Source: Atlanticothrix silvestris CENA357
Lineage (GTDB): Bacteria > Cyanobacteriota > Cyanobacteriia > Cyanobacteriales > Nostocaceae
Length of the DNA stretch: 64,000 nucleotides
Assembly: GCF_016056295.1 (NCBI RefSeq)
Contig: NZ_JAECZB010000018.1
Span: 1-64,000 of the forward strand
Direction of reading: 5' to 3'
Below, piece after piece: positions 18,505-27,119 of the stretch. Position 1 is the first letter of the stretch; every line of letters begins with the position of its first letter. The notes under the pieces were generated by a model that did no database searches, had not been told where the DNA came from, and saw nothing but the letters and a program-made list of their open reading frames with translations. The translations under genes were made by a program, and so were the position numbers.

Positions 18505-18600
18505 AGCATTTTTTAATTAACTCAGCTAGATGATTTCTAGAAATTTAACTGTAGCGATCTGCACAGATCAGAGGCAACATTACTTGGGATGGTGACTAGC

Positions 18601-19023
18601 TCAAATAGACCAAGGATTAATGATTACAACCCCTGTTCCAGCAAAATCATTTTCGTTACGGGTAACAAGTGATAGAGAGTTTTGCAAGGCGATGGCTGCA
18701 ATGAAAGAATCCATGACGGGTAGAGGTCGTCCATTCTGTTCTAGTTGTCCGACTAAGTTTCCCCACAACATCATTGTTGAGGCATCTATACTTAAAATTT
18801 TGTGTTCAAAGCGATTGGGTAGGGTTTCATTTAGCCAAGTTGCTAGAGATTCTTTGCGCTTAGATGCAGTCAGTTTGCTGATGCCTTTAGCTATTTCGCC
18901 AATTGTAATCACGCTTAGGTAAAGTGTTTCTGGCACTTGGGCATCTAGCCAATCTAAAACTTGTTGATTTGGTTGTTTGACAACTAGTTCAGAAATCAGG
19001 CAGGTATCAAGGAGGTAGGTCAT
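18601..19023 (-). CDS. vapC: VapC-family PIN-domain toxin
   Basis: VapC toxins are PIN-domain RNases that cleave tRNA or rRNA and are held inactive by a cognate antitoxin. The 140-residue protein shows the acidic residues of the active site: Asp6 (YLLDTCLISEL), Glu43 (TIGEIAKGI), Asp105 (PVMDSFIAAIA) and the NENDF segment near residue 123. Its ATG overlaps the antitoxin stop by 4 nt (ATGA), the usual translational coupling in such pairs. It appears intact. Confidence 0.9.
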   Translation of the reverse strand: MTYLLDTCLISELVVKQPNQQVLDWLDAQVPETLYLSVITIGEIAKGISKLTASKRKESLATWLNETLPNRFEHKILSIDASTMMLWGNLVGQLEQNGRPLPVMDSFIAAIALQNSLSLVTRNENDFAGTGVVIINPWSI

Positions 19024-19241
19024 GGGGTGAAGGCATCGTGGGTCAGGCTGCGATCTCGGCTCAGGTCGAGTTCTTCGGTGAGTTCAGCCAAGGGGGATTG
19101 ACGAAAGAATTCTGAGAGTTTGCTTGGTTGCTCTGAGTGGGTATTTTGTATAGTGAGGCTTTGGGCAAGGAGTTGGATAATATACAGTTTTTCGTTGGGG
19201 GAAAGTTGAAGGAGTTGTTGTTCGAGTTCTGGGATAACCAT
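19020..19241 (-). CDS. Antitoxin partner of VapC
   Basis: This 73-residue protein is encoded directly upstream of vapC and overlaps it by 4 nt. It has a helical N-terminus (IPELEQQLLQLSPNEKLYII) and an acidic, probably toxin-binding tail (LTEELDLSRDRSL). The length and gene order fit a type II antitoxin. I could not place it in a specific DNA-binding family by eye, so no symbol is given. The pair is probably autoregulated, which is usual for such operons. Confidence 0.8.
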   Translation of the reverse strand: MVIPELEQQLLQLSPNEKLYIIQLLAQSLTIQNTHSEQPSKLSEFFRQSPLAELTEELDLSRDRSLTHDAFTP

Positions 19242-19709
19242 GATGGAGTTTAAGTAGAGAGTAATTTTATTTTATTTTCCCTAACCCCGCAAATATAAAT
19301 TCTTCATAGCTATAGTTACCGCAGAAGGCCTGATGCAGCCTTCTCATTATTGACAGATGGTGGATTTTGTGTTTTGCTTCGCTATTTTCTGACTATCACT
19401 GGCGATCGCGATTAAATTCTCTGCTTGTTTATCCAAGGTGTATTAAAATTAAGTTAACTTTAATTAAGATTCTTGTCGGCATCATAGATTTACCATAATG
19501 CCTTTATAGCTTTATGGCGATGCATGATCAGACATCAGATTAAACAAAATGGATTTATAAACATCCGTTGTACACCTAATCTAGTAACACAGGTTAAGAC
19601 AGCATTGGACAATGGTTCACCCAATCCAGGCAGTTGCAAAACCAAAAGGTAATAACACCAGTAGTTACTAGAGATAGTTAATTTTAATGGCATCTAGAGG
19701 CAAATTAAG
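19242..19709. other. Intergenic region upstream of ftsH
   Basis: About 470 bases separate the divergent antitoxin and ftsH2 genes. The region presumably holds the ftsH promoter and 5' leader. A HIP1-like site lies near 19402 and AT-rich direct words (TTAAGTTAACTTTAATTAAG) near 19450. No small gene is convincing. Confidence 0.4.
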
Positions 19710-21596
19710 ATGAAATTCTCTTGGAGAGTCCTGGTACTCTGGACATTGCCAGCTTTGGTAATTGGCTTTTTCTTCTGGCAAGGGGCATTTGCTGGCGCTC
19801 CTGCTGAGATGGGTAAAAATGCAGCTAATACTCGTATGACCTATGGTCGCTTTCTAGAATACTTGGACGCTGATCGCGTTACTAGTGTAGATCTCTATGA
19901 AGGCGGCAGGACAGCAATTATCGAAGCTAACGATCAAGATATTGAAAATCGCATCCAGCGTTGGCGGGTGGATCTGCCAATCAACGCTCCTGAGTTAATT
20001 ACTAAACTCAAAGACAAAGGAATTAGTTTTGATGCCCACCCCATGCGGAATGATGGCGCTATCTGGGGATTATTGGGTAATCTGATTTTCCCAATTTTAT
20101 TGATTACTGGACTGTTCTTTTTGTTCCGTCGCTCCAGTAATATGCCCGGCGGCCCAGGCCAAGCGATGAACTTTGGCAAGTCTAAAGCCCGCTTTCAAAT
20201 GGAAGCCAAAACCGGAGTAAAGTTTGACGATGTAGCAGGTATCGAAGAAGCAAAAGAAGAACTGCAAGAAGTTGTCACTTTCTTGAAACAGCCAGAAAGA
20301 TTTACTGCTGTAGGTGCGCGTATTCCTAAAGGAGTGCTGTTAGTTGGGCCTCCAGGAACTGGTAAAACTTTACTAGCAAAAGCGATCGCTGGGGAAGCAG
20401 GTGTCCCATTCTTCAGCATTTCCGGCTCGGAATTTGTGGAAATGTTCGTAGGTGTAGGTGCATCCCGTGTCCGCGATTTGTTTAAGAAAGCCAAAGACAA
20501 CGCCCCTTGTATCATCTTTATTGATGAAATCGACGCTGTAGGACGGCAACGGGGTGCTGGTATTGGTGGCGGTAACGATGAGAGAGAACAAACCCTCAAC
20601 CAGTTGCTCACCGAAATGGACGGCTTTGAAGGTAACACAGGCATCATTATTATTGCTGCTACCAACCGTCCCGACGTATTAGATTCAGCCTTGTTGCGCC
20701 CAGGACGTTTTGATCGACAAGTAACTGTCGATGCACCCGATATCAAAGGACGTTTGGAAATCTTGGGTGTTCACGCACGTAACAAAAAACTAGATCCCAG
20801 TGTATCCTTAGATGCGATCGCTCGCCGGACTCCTGGTTTTACTGGTGCAGATTTAGCCAACTTACTCAACGAAGCCGCGATTCTTACCGCCAGAAGACGC
20901 AAAGAAGCAATCACCCTCCGCGAAATTGATGATGCCGTGGATCGTGTAGTTGCAGGGATGGAAGGTACTCCTTTGGTAGATAGCAAGAGCAAGCGCTTAA
21001 TTGCCTACCACGAGATTGGACATGCTTTGGTTGGGACTTTATTGAAAGACCATGACCCAGTGCAAAAAGTCACCCTGATTCCACGAGGACAGGCACAAGG
21101 TTTGACTTGGTTTACTCCCAACGAAGAACAAGGCTTAATTTCCCGTTCTCAACTCAAAGCCAGGATTACTGGCGCTTTGGGTGGTCGCGCCGCTGAAGAA
21201 GTGATTTTTGGCCCTGCAGAAGTCACAACTGGTGCTGGTGGAGACTTACAGCAGTTGTCAGGAATGGCAAGACAAATGGTGACTCGGTTCGGAATGTCAG
21301 ACTTAGGGCCATTGTCGCTAGAAAGCCAACAAGGAGAAGTGTTCTTGGGTCGTGACTGGACAACCCGATCTGAATATTCAGAAGCGATCGCTTCTCGTAT
21401 CGATGCTCAAGTCCGCGTAATTGTGGAAGATTGTTACGAAAACGCTAAGAAAATTATACGTGACCATCGCACCGTCACTGATCGCTTAGTGGATTTGCTC
21501 ATCGAGAAAGAAACCATTGACGGCGAAGAGTTCCGTCAGATTGTGGCTGAATACACTGAAGTACCTGAAAAGCCTCAGTACGTGCCACAAATCTAG
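19710..21596 (+). CDS. ftsH: ATP-dependent zinc metalloprotease FtsH (FtsH2 type)
   Basis: FtsH is a membrane-anchored AAA+ protease. The FtsH2 type acts in thylakoids to remove damaged D1 during photosystem II repair. The 628-residue protein has membrane segments at about 4-24 and 118-138, Walker A GPPGTGKT (213-220), Walker B IIFIDEID (268-275), the zinc motif HEIGH (434-438) and the third ligand Asp512. The N-terminus (MKFSW ... FFWQG ... [12 protein letters not shown]) resembles Synechocystis FtsH2 (slr0228) as I remember it. A strong terminator follows at 21617. It is monocistronic. Confidence 0.96.
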   Translation: MKFSWRVLVLWTLPALVIGFFFWQGAFAGAPAEMGKNAANTRMTYGRFLEYLDADRVTSVDLYEGGRTAIIEANDQDIENRIQRWRVDLPINAPELITKLKDKGISFDAHPMRNDGAIWGLLGNLIFPILLITGLFFLFRRSSNMPGGPGQAMNFGKSKARFQMEAKTGVKFDDVAGIEEAKEELQEVVTFLKQPERFTAVGARIPKGVLLVGPPGTGKTLLAKAIAGEAGVPFFSISGSEFVEMFVGVGASRVRDLFKKAKDNAPCIIFIDEIDAVGRQRGAGIGGGNDEREQTLNQLLTEMDGFEGNTGIIIIAATNRPDVLDSALLRPGRFDRQVTVDAPDIKGRLEILGVHARNKKLDPSVSLDAIARRTPGFTGADLANLLNEAAILTARRRKEAITLREIDDAVDRVVAGMEGTPLVDSKSKRLIAYHEIGHALVGTLLKDHDPVQKVTLIPRGQAQGLTWFTPNEEQGLISRSQLKARITGALGGRAAEEVIFGPAEVTTGAGGDLQQLSGMARQMVTRFGMSDLGPLSLESQQGEVFLGRDWTTRSEYSEAIASRIDAQVRVIVEDCYENAKKIIRDHRTVTDRLVDLLIEKETIDGEEFRQIVAEYTEVPEKPQYVPQI

Positions 21597-21616
21597 TATT
21601 TGACATAACATTAGTT

Positions 21617-21650
21617 AAATGGGTATGGTAAACAAACCATACCCATTTTT
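21617..21650 (+). terminator. Rho-independent terminator of ftsH
   Basis: A 13-bp perfect stem (AAATGGGTATGGT with ACCATACCCATTT, six-base loop) ends in a T-run, 20 nt after the ftsH stop codon. Confidence 0.92.
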
Positions 21651-21886
21651 ATCTGGGTACACAAAAAATTATCAGTTCCCTAGGTAAAAATTTCTGAGTA
21701 AATCACTCGTATTTTCCATAAAATTGCTGTATCCTAGTTTTTCCTAGGTAAATTTTTCAACACTAGACTCCATAAAAGCTTTTTACGGATCTCTCTGAAG
21801 ATTCTTGAAAGACTTATTAGTCTCTCTCAGAATCAATGTTTAGGTTCTCATTTTTCAATGTTCAGTTTTCAAACCTTTAGATAGAT

Positions 21887-22141
21887 ATGCAACTAATCAA
21901 AAAATCGGAAAGGCTACTGTTAAAGAAAATAAAATTAATGGAGGAAGCAGAAGAGCAAACTCTTTCAACTGACACTCCAGAGATTTCAGAAACTATTTTT
22001 GAGAAAAAACCAGAACTATATCTAGAGAGTCAAGAACCTAACTATATTCCCAAACGCGACAATCCTGAGGTTCAATCTGTGGGGAACTCAGGATGGCAGC
22101 CTTCGGAAATTTGGAAGGATATTCGATTGGATGGATTCTAA
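21887..22141 (+). CDS. Small hypothetical protein (84 aa)
   Basis: This 84-residue frame is Lys/Glu-rich at the start (LIKKSERLLLKKIKLMEEAEEQ) and ends with GWQPSEIWKDIRLDGF. No domain is recognised. The upstream region carries two copies of the word TTCCCTAGG/TTCCTAGGTAAA. No clear ribosome binding site is visible, so coding status is uncertain. It faces the ribbon-helix-helix gene convergently, 33 nt apart. Confidence 0.45.
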   Translation: MQLIKKSERLLLKKIKLMEEAEEQTLSTDTPEISETIFEKKPELYLESQEPNYIPKRDNPEVQSVGNSGWQPSEIWKDIRLDGF

Positions 22142-22174
22142 GAAAATAGAATAACGAAATATCGAAAACTAATT

Positions 22175-22342
22175 TTAACGTCCTGCCCCAGCAGCCTCTT
22201 TTTCTACTGGAAGAGAACGGAGCAACTCCCGAATTACATCGGTTGCTGCCCTTCCTGTAATTGCACAGTATTCTTCCAGTTTATTTCTTTCTTCTAATGT
22301 CAGATTTACCGTCAATCGTTTAACAGCCCATTTTTTATTCAT
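22175..22342 (-). CDS. Small ribbon-helix-helix (CopG-like) protein, 55 aa
   Basis: A 55-residue frame starts at the ATG 22342-22340: MNKKWAVKRLTVNLTLEERN, then KLEEYCAITGRAATDVIRELLRSLP. The short beta strand (KRLTVNLT) followed by two helices with a G-R-A-A-T turn is the ribbon-helix-helix pattern of small DNA-binding repressors and antitoxins. No toxin gene lies next to it, so it may be a solitary regulator. The reading is direct; function is inferred from the fold. Confidence 0.7.
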   Translation of the reverse strand: MNKKWAVKRLTVNLTLEERNKLEEYCAITGRAATDVIRELLRSLPVEKEAAGAGR

Positions 22343-22553
22343 GACTCACCTTAAACTGTGAAATACTACTAAATTTTTGACACAGAAAAATTTATTTCTG
22401 TTTGAAAGTCAATTCATTCAGGTCTTGAATAGATTATACTGAGTAGTTATTCTCTGCATAATCAATAATTATTATGCATCATATCAAACTCTATGGTTTT
22501 GTGGTAGTGTTTTAAACTAGGAATGATGATTTCTTAACATTTTTTTGACTAAC

Positions 22554-22680
22554 AGGACTGGCGTAAGCAAAATTTGTCATAGCGGCCGTAACGTATTATA
22601 GGCAAGCGATCCCGGATTTTGAGATGATTACGTCATTATCGCTCGTAATGACCCAATTAGGTGAATTTTGCGTAAGTCCT
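22554..22680. mobile_element. MITE-like remnant with AGGACT...AGTCCT ends
   Basis: The segment begins AGGACTGGCGTAAGCAAAATT and ends AATTTTGCGTAAGTCCT, so the ends are imperfect inverted repeats of about 17 bp. An AGGACTTACGCA end is a recurrent terminal motif in cyanobacterial small elements as I recall. No clear target duplication was identified. It encodes no protein. Confidence 0.55.
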
Positions 22681-22959
22681 AGCTAAGTAAAGATGCTATG
22701 TTCAAATGTAGCAAAAAACTTTACTTACGGAATAACATTTAAATCTATAATTTAGTAGTGTAACTTCAATAAATCAGCTTATTAATGAGTAAAAGAGAAT
22801 ATAAGCGATCGCTCACTTTGTATAATTAATGAAATATCGCTGTTAAATTATGAAAATTGGCGAATAAAGTTCAAAATCTAGTCAATAAATTATTTGCGAT
22901 CGCCCAGTCAACACAAATATAGCGATCCGATTTGATTTATAAAATTATTTGCGTAGTCA

Positions 22960-22987
22960 GGCAATAGGCAATAGGCAATAGGCAATA
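22960..22987. repeat. Heptamer tandem repeat (GGCAATA x4)
   Basis: Four perfect copies of GGCAATA in tandem. Short tandemly repeated heptamers are typical of heterocyst-forming cyanobacteria. Confidence 0.9.
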
Positions 22988-23306
22988 GTCAAGAAGCCTC
23001 TTTGAGTCATACTGAACAAAACTCAGTACACTTTCTTGAAAAATTCTCCGGGGGGAGTATCCCCGGCAGACTTTCCGCTTTATTCCTTCTTACCTGTTCC
23101 CTGTTCCATGCCTACGCAAATGATTTCAGGAATCAAAGCAGATTCCTATATATTCAGTTAGATTTAGATGAGGCTAGAAAGCAATTTTACCTCTGCATAG
23201 CCAATCTTTGCCACGAATCCCTAACAATCCTCGCCTCAACAACAGAATAGGTACACAAGTGCCGTAAAATTATACTCCATCTGGCATTTGCTAACCCATT
23301 AACCCC

Positions 23307-24818
23307 ATGTATTGCGACTACTTGGTACAAATCCTGACCGCCCGTGTATATGATGTTGCCCAGGAAACACCACTGGAGTATGCCCCAAATCTTTCTGCAA
23401 GACTGAATAACAAGCTTCTATTGAAGCGAGAAGATATGCAGTCAGTATTTTCTTTTAAGTTACGTGGTGCTTACAACAAGATGGTGAACTTGCCTCCTGA
23501 TGTACTAGCACAGGGTGTCATTGCTGCATCTGCCGGCAACCATGCCCAAGGAGTTGCCCTTGCTGCTAATCGGTTGGGAACACGGGCAATTATCGTCATG
23601 CCGGTGACTACACCCCAAGTCAAAGTGAATGCAGTTAAAACACGAGGGGGAGAGGTTGTGTTACATGGCAATACCTACGATGATGCATACACTTACGCCC
23701 GTCAACTAGAACAAGAAAAAGGATTGACCTTTATTCATCCTTTTGATGATCCAGATGTAATTGCTGGACAGGGAACTATTGGCATGGAAATTCTGCGGCA
23801 ATACCAGCAGCCCATCCATGCCATATTTGTCGCAATTGGCGGTGGTGGATTAATTTCGGGGATTGCAGCGTATGTGAAACGGCTGCGTCCGGAGATCAAG
23901 ATTATTGGTGTTGAGCCAGTGGATGCTGATGCGATGTATCAATCGCTAAAAGCTGGACATCGGGTACGATTACCTCAGGTGGGCTTATTTGCTGATGGAG
24001 TAGCAGTACGGGAAGTAGGTGAAGAAACCTTTCGTCTATGCCAGAATTACGTAGACGAAATTATTTTAGTGGATACAGATGCCACCTGCGCCGCAATTAA
24101 AGATGTATTTGAAGATACGCGATCAATTTTAGAACCTGCCGGTGCATTAGCGATCGCAGCTGCTAAAGCCTACGCAGAACGAGAAAAAATCCAAGGACAA
24201 ACATTAATTGCCGTCGCCTGCGGTGCTAACATGAACTTTGACCGCCTCCGCTTTGTAGCAGAACGAGCCGAGTTCGGTGAACGCCGTGAAGCTATTTTTG
24301 CAGTCGCAATTCCCGAAGAACAAGGTAGTCTACGCAAGTTTTGTGAATGTATCGGCAAACGCAATCTCACAGAGTTTAACTATCGCATTGCTGATGAACG
24401 AGAAGCGCATATTTTTGTGGGTATGCAAATTCAAAACCGTGCTGATGCAGTCAAAATAGTAGAAACCTTTGAAGGCTGCGGTTTTAAAACCATTGATTTA
24501 ACAGATGATGAACTGACAAAATTACATCTGCGTCACATGGTTGGGGGACACTCTCTTTTGGCTCACAACGAGTTACTCTACCGTTTTGAGTTTCCAGAAC
24601 GCCCTGGTGCATTGATGAAATTTGTCGGTTCTATGAGTCCCAACTGGAATATCAGTATGTTCCACTATCGTAATAATGGGGCAGATTATGGACGCATTGT
24701 TGTAGGGATGCAAGTACCACCCCAAGAAATGAAGGAATGGCAAGCATTTCTTGACACCCTTGGTTATCGCTATTGGGATGAAAGTCAAAATCTCGCGTAT
24801 AAGCTATTTTTGGGTTAA
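23307..24818 (+). CDS. ilvA: Threonine ammonia-lyase (threonine deaminase), biosynthetic
   Basis: IlvA converts threonine to 2-oxobutanoate, the first committed step of isoleucine synthesis. The 503-residue length indicates the long biosynthetic form. The PLP lysine is Lys51 (SVFSFKLRGAYNKM); the glycine loop binding the cofactor phosphate is GGGGLISG near residues 178-185. The C-terminal 170 residues contain two ACT-like subdomains that mediate isoleucine feedback. The start at MYCDYLVQILTARVYD fits the family. It converges on prmA, and the two stop codons overlap by 4 nt. Confidence 0.96.
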   Translation: MYCDYLVQILTARVYDVAQETPLEYAPNLSARLNNKLLLKREDMQSVFSFKLRGAYNKMVNLPPDVLAQGVIAASAGNHAQGVALAANRLGTRAIIVMPVTTPQVKVNAVKTRGGEVVLHGNTYDDAYTYARQLEQEKGLTFIHPFDDPDVIAGQGTIGMEILRQYQQPIHAIFVAIGGGGLISGIAAYVKRLRPEIKIIGVEPVDADAMYQSLKAGHRVRLPQVGLFADGVAVREVGEETFRLCQNYVDEIILVDTDATCAAIKDVFEDTRSILEPAGALAIAAAKAYAEREKIQGQTLIAVACGANMNFDRLRFVAERAEFGERREAIFAVAIPEEQGSLRKFCECIGKRNLTEFNYRIADEREAHIFVGMQIQNRADAVKIVETFEGCGFKTIDLTDDELTKLHLRHMVGGHSLLAHNELLYRFEFPERPGALMKFVGSMSPNWNISMFHYRNNGADYGRIVVGMQVPPQEMKEWQAFLDTLGYRYWDESQNLAYKLFLG

Positions 24819-25777
24819 GAGAGGCGGTAAGCAAATGCAACCCATTCGTTGAATCGTTCACAATCGATGACCTCGAATCCTACCTCTGTTAAAGCCGTAA
24901 CTACATTTTCCTCGTGATCAGTGGTAAAGCCGGCTGTAGTTAGTATTCCAGGTTGACGCAGCGATCGCCTAAAGTCATCGGCAAGGGCAATATGCACTCG
25001 TGCTAAAATATTGGCCACGATCAAGTCAAAGACTGGCTCACTTTCAATTTTTGATACATTATTACTTGTAATTCCACCCATCCAATGCCCCAGGTCACTG
25101 CCAACTCCTAAACTTCCTTCCACCACTGTTACCTGTTGCTCTACCTGATTAAGAACTACAGCATCCTGAGTTGCTTGTACAGCAATAGCGTCATTATCTA
25201 ATGCTAAAACCGTCGCCCCCAGTTTGGCGATCGCTACACTCAAAATACCAGAACCAGATCCCAGGTCGAGGACATTCATCGTCGGGACAATGTACCGTTC
25301 AAGTAGTTGAAGAGCGAGAACAGTTGCTGGGTGTAAACCGCTACCAAAAGCTAAACTGGTCTGCATTCTCAAGATTACTTCGTCTGTAACTTGAGATTGG
25401 TAAGGTGCATTAGGAGCAAGCACAACAAATCGTTTGCCAATCCGGTGAACCAGCGGGTTATGGATGCCTGCGCCTGTTGATTTTGCCTCAACCACAGTTG
25501 TTTGAATTGTAGTTGCTAGTCCTGTACGGTGCAAAGGTGACAGCAAATTGACAATTTTTTCTACAGTTACCCGCGAGTGGACATTATAAGGAATGTGTAA
25601 GCGAATCGTAAATGTCCAAGGGGGTTGTACTAAATCTTGCTCAGCTAATTTCGATTGGCTCTGTTCCAGATATTTTGTGATCTCAATATCATCAATATCG
25701 ATAATTTCAGCCAGCAGCGTACAGACCCAATCAACAGCCTCATCTGTTGTATCAAGGCTCAATTCCATCAACGACAT
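24815..25777 (-). CDS. prmA: Ribosomal protein L11 methyltransferase
   Basis: PrmA trimethylates ribosomal protein L11 using S-adenosylmethionine. The 320-residue protein has an N-terminal substrate-recognition domain (about 1-110) and a Rossmann methyltransferase domain with VLDLGSGSGILSVAIAKLG (SAM motif) and LIVANILARV (catalytic motif IV region). The ATG at 25777 is adopted, with a second Met at codon 4. Its 3' end overlaps the ilvA stop on the opposite strand. Confidence 0.94.
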   Translation of the reverse strand: MSLMELSLDTTDEAVDWVCTLLAEIIDIDDIEITKYLEQSQSKLAEQDLVQPPWTFTIRLHIPYNVHSRVTVEKIVNLLSPLHRTGLATTIQTTVVEAKSTGAGIHNPLVHRIGKRFVVLAPNAPYQSQVTDEVILRMQTSLAFGSGLHPATVLALQLLERYIVPTMNVLDLGSGSGILSVAIAKLGATVLALDNDAIAVQATQDAVVLNQVEQQVTVVEGSLGVGSDLGHWMGGITSNNVSKIESEPVFDLIVANILARVHIALADDFRRSLRQPGILTTAGFTTDHEENVVTALTEVGFEVIDCERFNEWVAFAYRLS

Positions 25778-25921
25778 AAGTTTTTCCTCGGCTGTAGCTG
25801 CATTTTTATAATTTTAATTGGGTGCGGGAATGAATAATCTAAAGCTGGATAATTGGCAAAATATAGACTCGCTTCTGCTGAGGACAGGGCACAATAAAGA
25901 TAAGTAAGAGTGCCAACTTCC

Positions 25922-27070
25922 ATGAGCTACTGCCTTAATCCCCGTTGTCTAAAATCGGAAAATCCCAATGATGTCAACTTTTGCCTGAGTTGTGGTTTTA
26001 AGTTACTCCTTAAGGAACGCTACCGCGCCATCAAACCCATAGGACAAGGTGGTTTTGGCAGAACTTTCTTGGCAGTAGATGAGGATAAACCTTCTAAACC
26101 CCGCTGTGTGATAAAGCAATTTTATCCCCAAGCCCAAGGCACTAACACAGTGCAAAAAGCCGTGGAGTTATTTAACCAAGAAGCGGTGCGATTAGATGAA
26201 TTAGGCAATCATCCTCAAATTCCCGAACTGCTGGCATATTTTACCCAAGATGATCGGCAGTATCTTGTACAAGAATTTATTGATGGGCCAAATCTAGCGC
26301 AGGAATTAGCCCAAAAGGGAGCTTTCAGCGAAACGCAGATATGGCAGTTACTCCACGATTTATTGCCTGTACTGCAATTTTGTCATCATCGGCAAGTTAT
26401 TCACCGCGATATTAAGCCAGAAAATATTATTTTACGTGGTAGCGATCGCAAATTAGTTCTGGTAGATTTTGGTGCTTCTAAATCTACAGCAGGTGCTGCC
26501 TTAAATAGAACTGGAACTAGTATTGGTAGTCCTGAATATGTTGCACCTGAACAAATTAGGGGTAGGGCTACTTTTGCCAGCGATATTTACAGTTTGGGTG
26601 CTACTTGTATTAATTTATTAACACAGCGATCGCCCTTTGATTCTTATGATACGAACAACGATACATGGATTTGGCAACAACACTTACTAACTCCCGTGAG
26701 TAATCAATTGAGCCGCATTATCAACAAGATGCTAACAAGTATCCCAGTTCGGCGTTATCAAACAGCAGATGAAGTTTTCCAAGACTTAAATAAACAATCC
26801 CATGTAACCACTACACCAGTAATGGCTGCAAAACCTTTTGTTCAAGCACCGCCAATGTCTGCACCCACCTCTATCACGAAATCTCCTAGTCATATTGATT
26901 TAGAACTAGAAGAAATGAAAACTCAATTTTTAGGAAATGCCAAGCCTCCAACAAATCCATCACAATCGCCAAATTCAACTTCTCACTCTACTAGCAAAAG
27001 CAAGATAGATGAAGAATTGGAAGAGTTAAAAGCTAAATATCTTGGGAAGAATAACACACCAAATCAATGA
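25922..27070 (+). CDS. Serine/threonine protein kinase with N-terminal zinc ribbon
   Basis: The ATG at 25922 is chosen over the GTG at 25910 because the zinc ribbon begins immediately: Cys4, Cys9, Cys21 and Cys24 (382 residues). The Hanks-type kinase domain follows (about 34-290) with GQGGFGRTF, the VIKQF lysine, HRDIKPEN (161-168) and DFG (182-184). All catalytic residues look intact. The C-terminal tail contains two similar acidic segments, IDLELEEMKTQFLGN and IDEELEELKAKYLGK, separated by a Ser/Thr/Pro-rich linker. There is no membrane segment, so it is a soluble kinase. Its target is unknown. Confidence 0.93.
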   Translation: MSYCLNPRCLKSENPNDVNFCLSCGFKLLLKERYRAIKPIGQGGFGRTFLAVDEDKPSKPRCVIKQFYPQAQGTNTVQKAVELFNQEAVRLDELGNHPQIPELLAYFTQDDRQYLVQEFIDGPNLAQELAQKGAFSETQIWQLLHDLLPVLQFCHHRQVIHRDIKPENIILRGSDRKLVLVDFGASKSTAGAALNRTGTSIGSPEYVAPEQIRGRATFASDIYSLGATCINLLTQRSPFDSYDTNNDTWIWQQHLLTPVSNQLSRIINKMLTSIPVRRYQTADEVFQDLNKQSHVTTTPVMAAKPFVQAPPMSAPTSITKSPSHIDLELEEMKTQFLGNAKPPTNPSQSPNSTSHSTSKSKIDEELEELKAKYLGKNNTPNQ

Positions 27071-27119
27071 AAAAGCCAGATATTAAAAGCCTTTATATTT
27101 AATTTCGACCAGCCACTGT

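Larger units (their letters stand above)
22343..23306. other. Gene-free region rich in repeats
   Basis: About 960 bases before ilvA lack a convincing gene. They hold a MITE-like element (22554-22680), a four-copy heptamer array (22960-22987) and several HIP1 or HIP1-like sites. The only longer frame (23002-23250) overlaps low-complexity repeat sequence and has no family resemblance. Confidence 0.5.

Noticed and set aside
20195-20746. 183-residue minus-strand frame inside ftsH
   Set aside because: It is a shadow of the AAA+ domain; the plus strand carries all FtsH motifs.
23002-23250. 82-residue open frame in the gene-free region before ilvA
   Set aside because: It overlaps heptamer and G-rich repeat sequence, has no ribosome binding site and no family resemblance.
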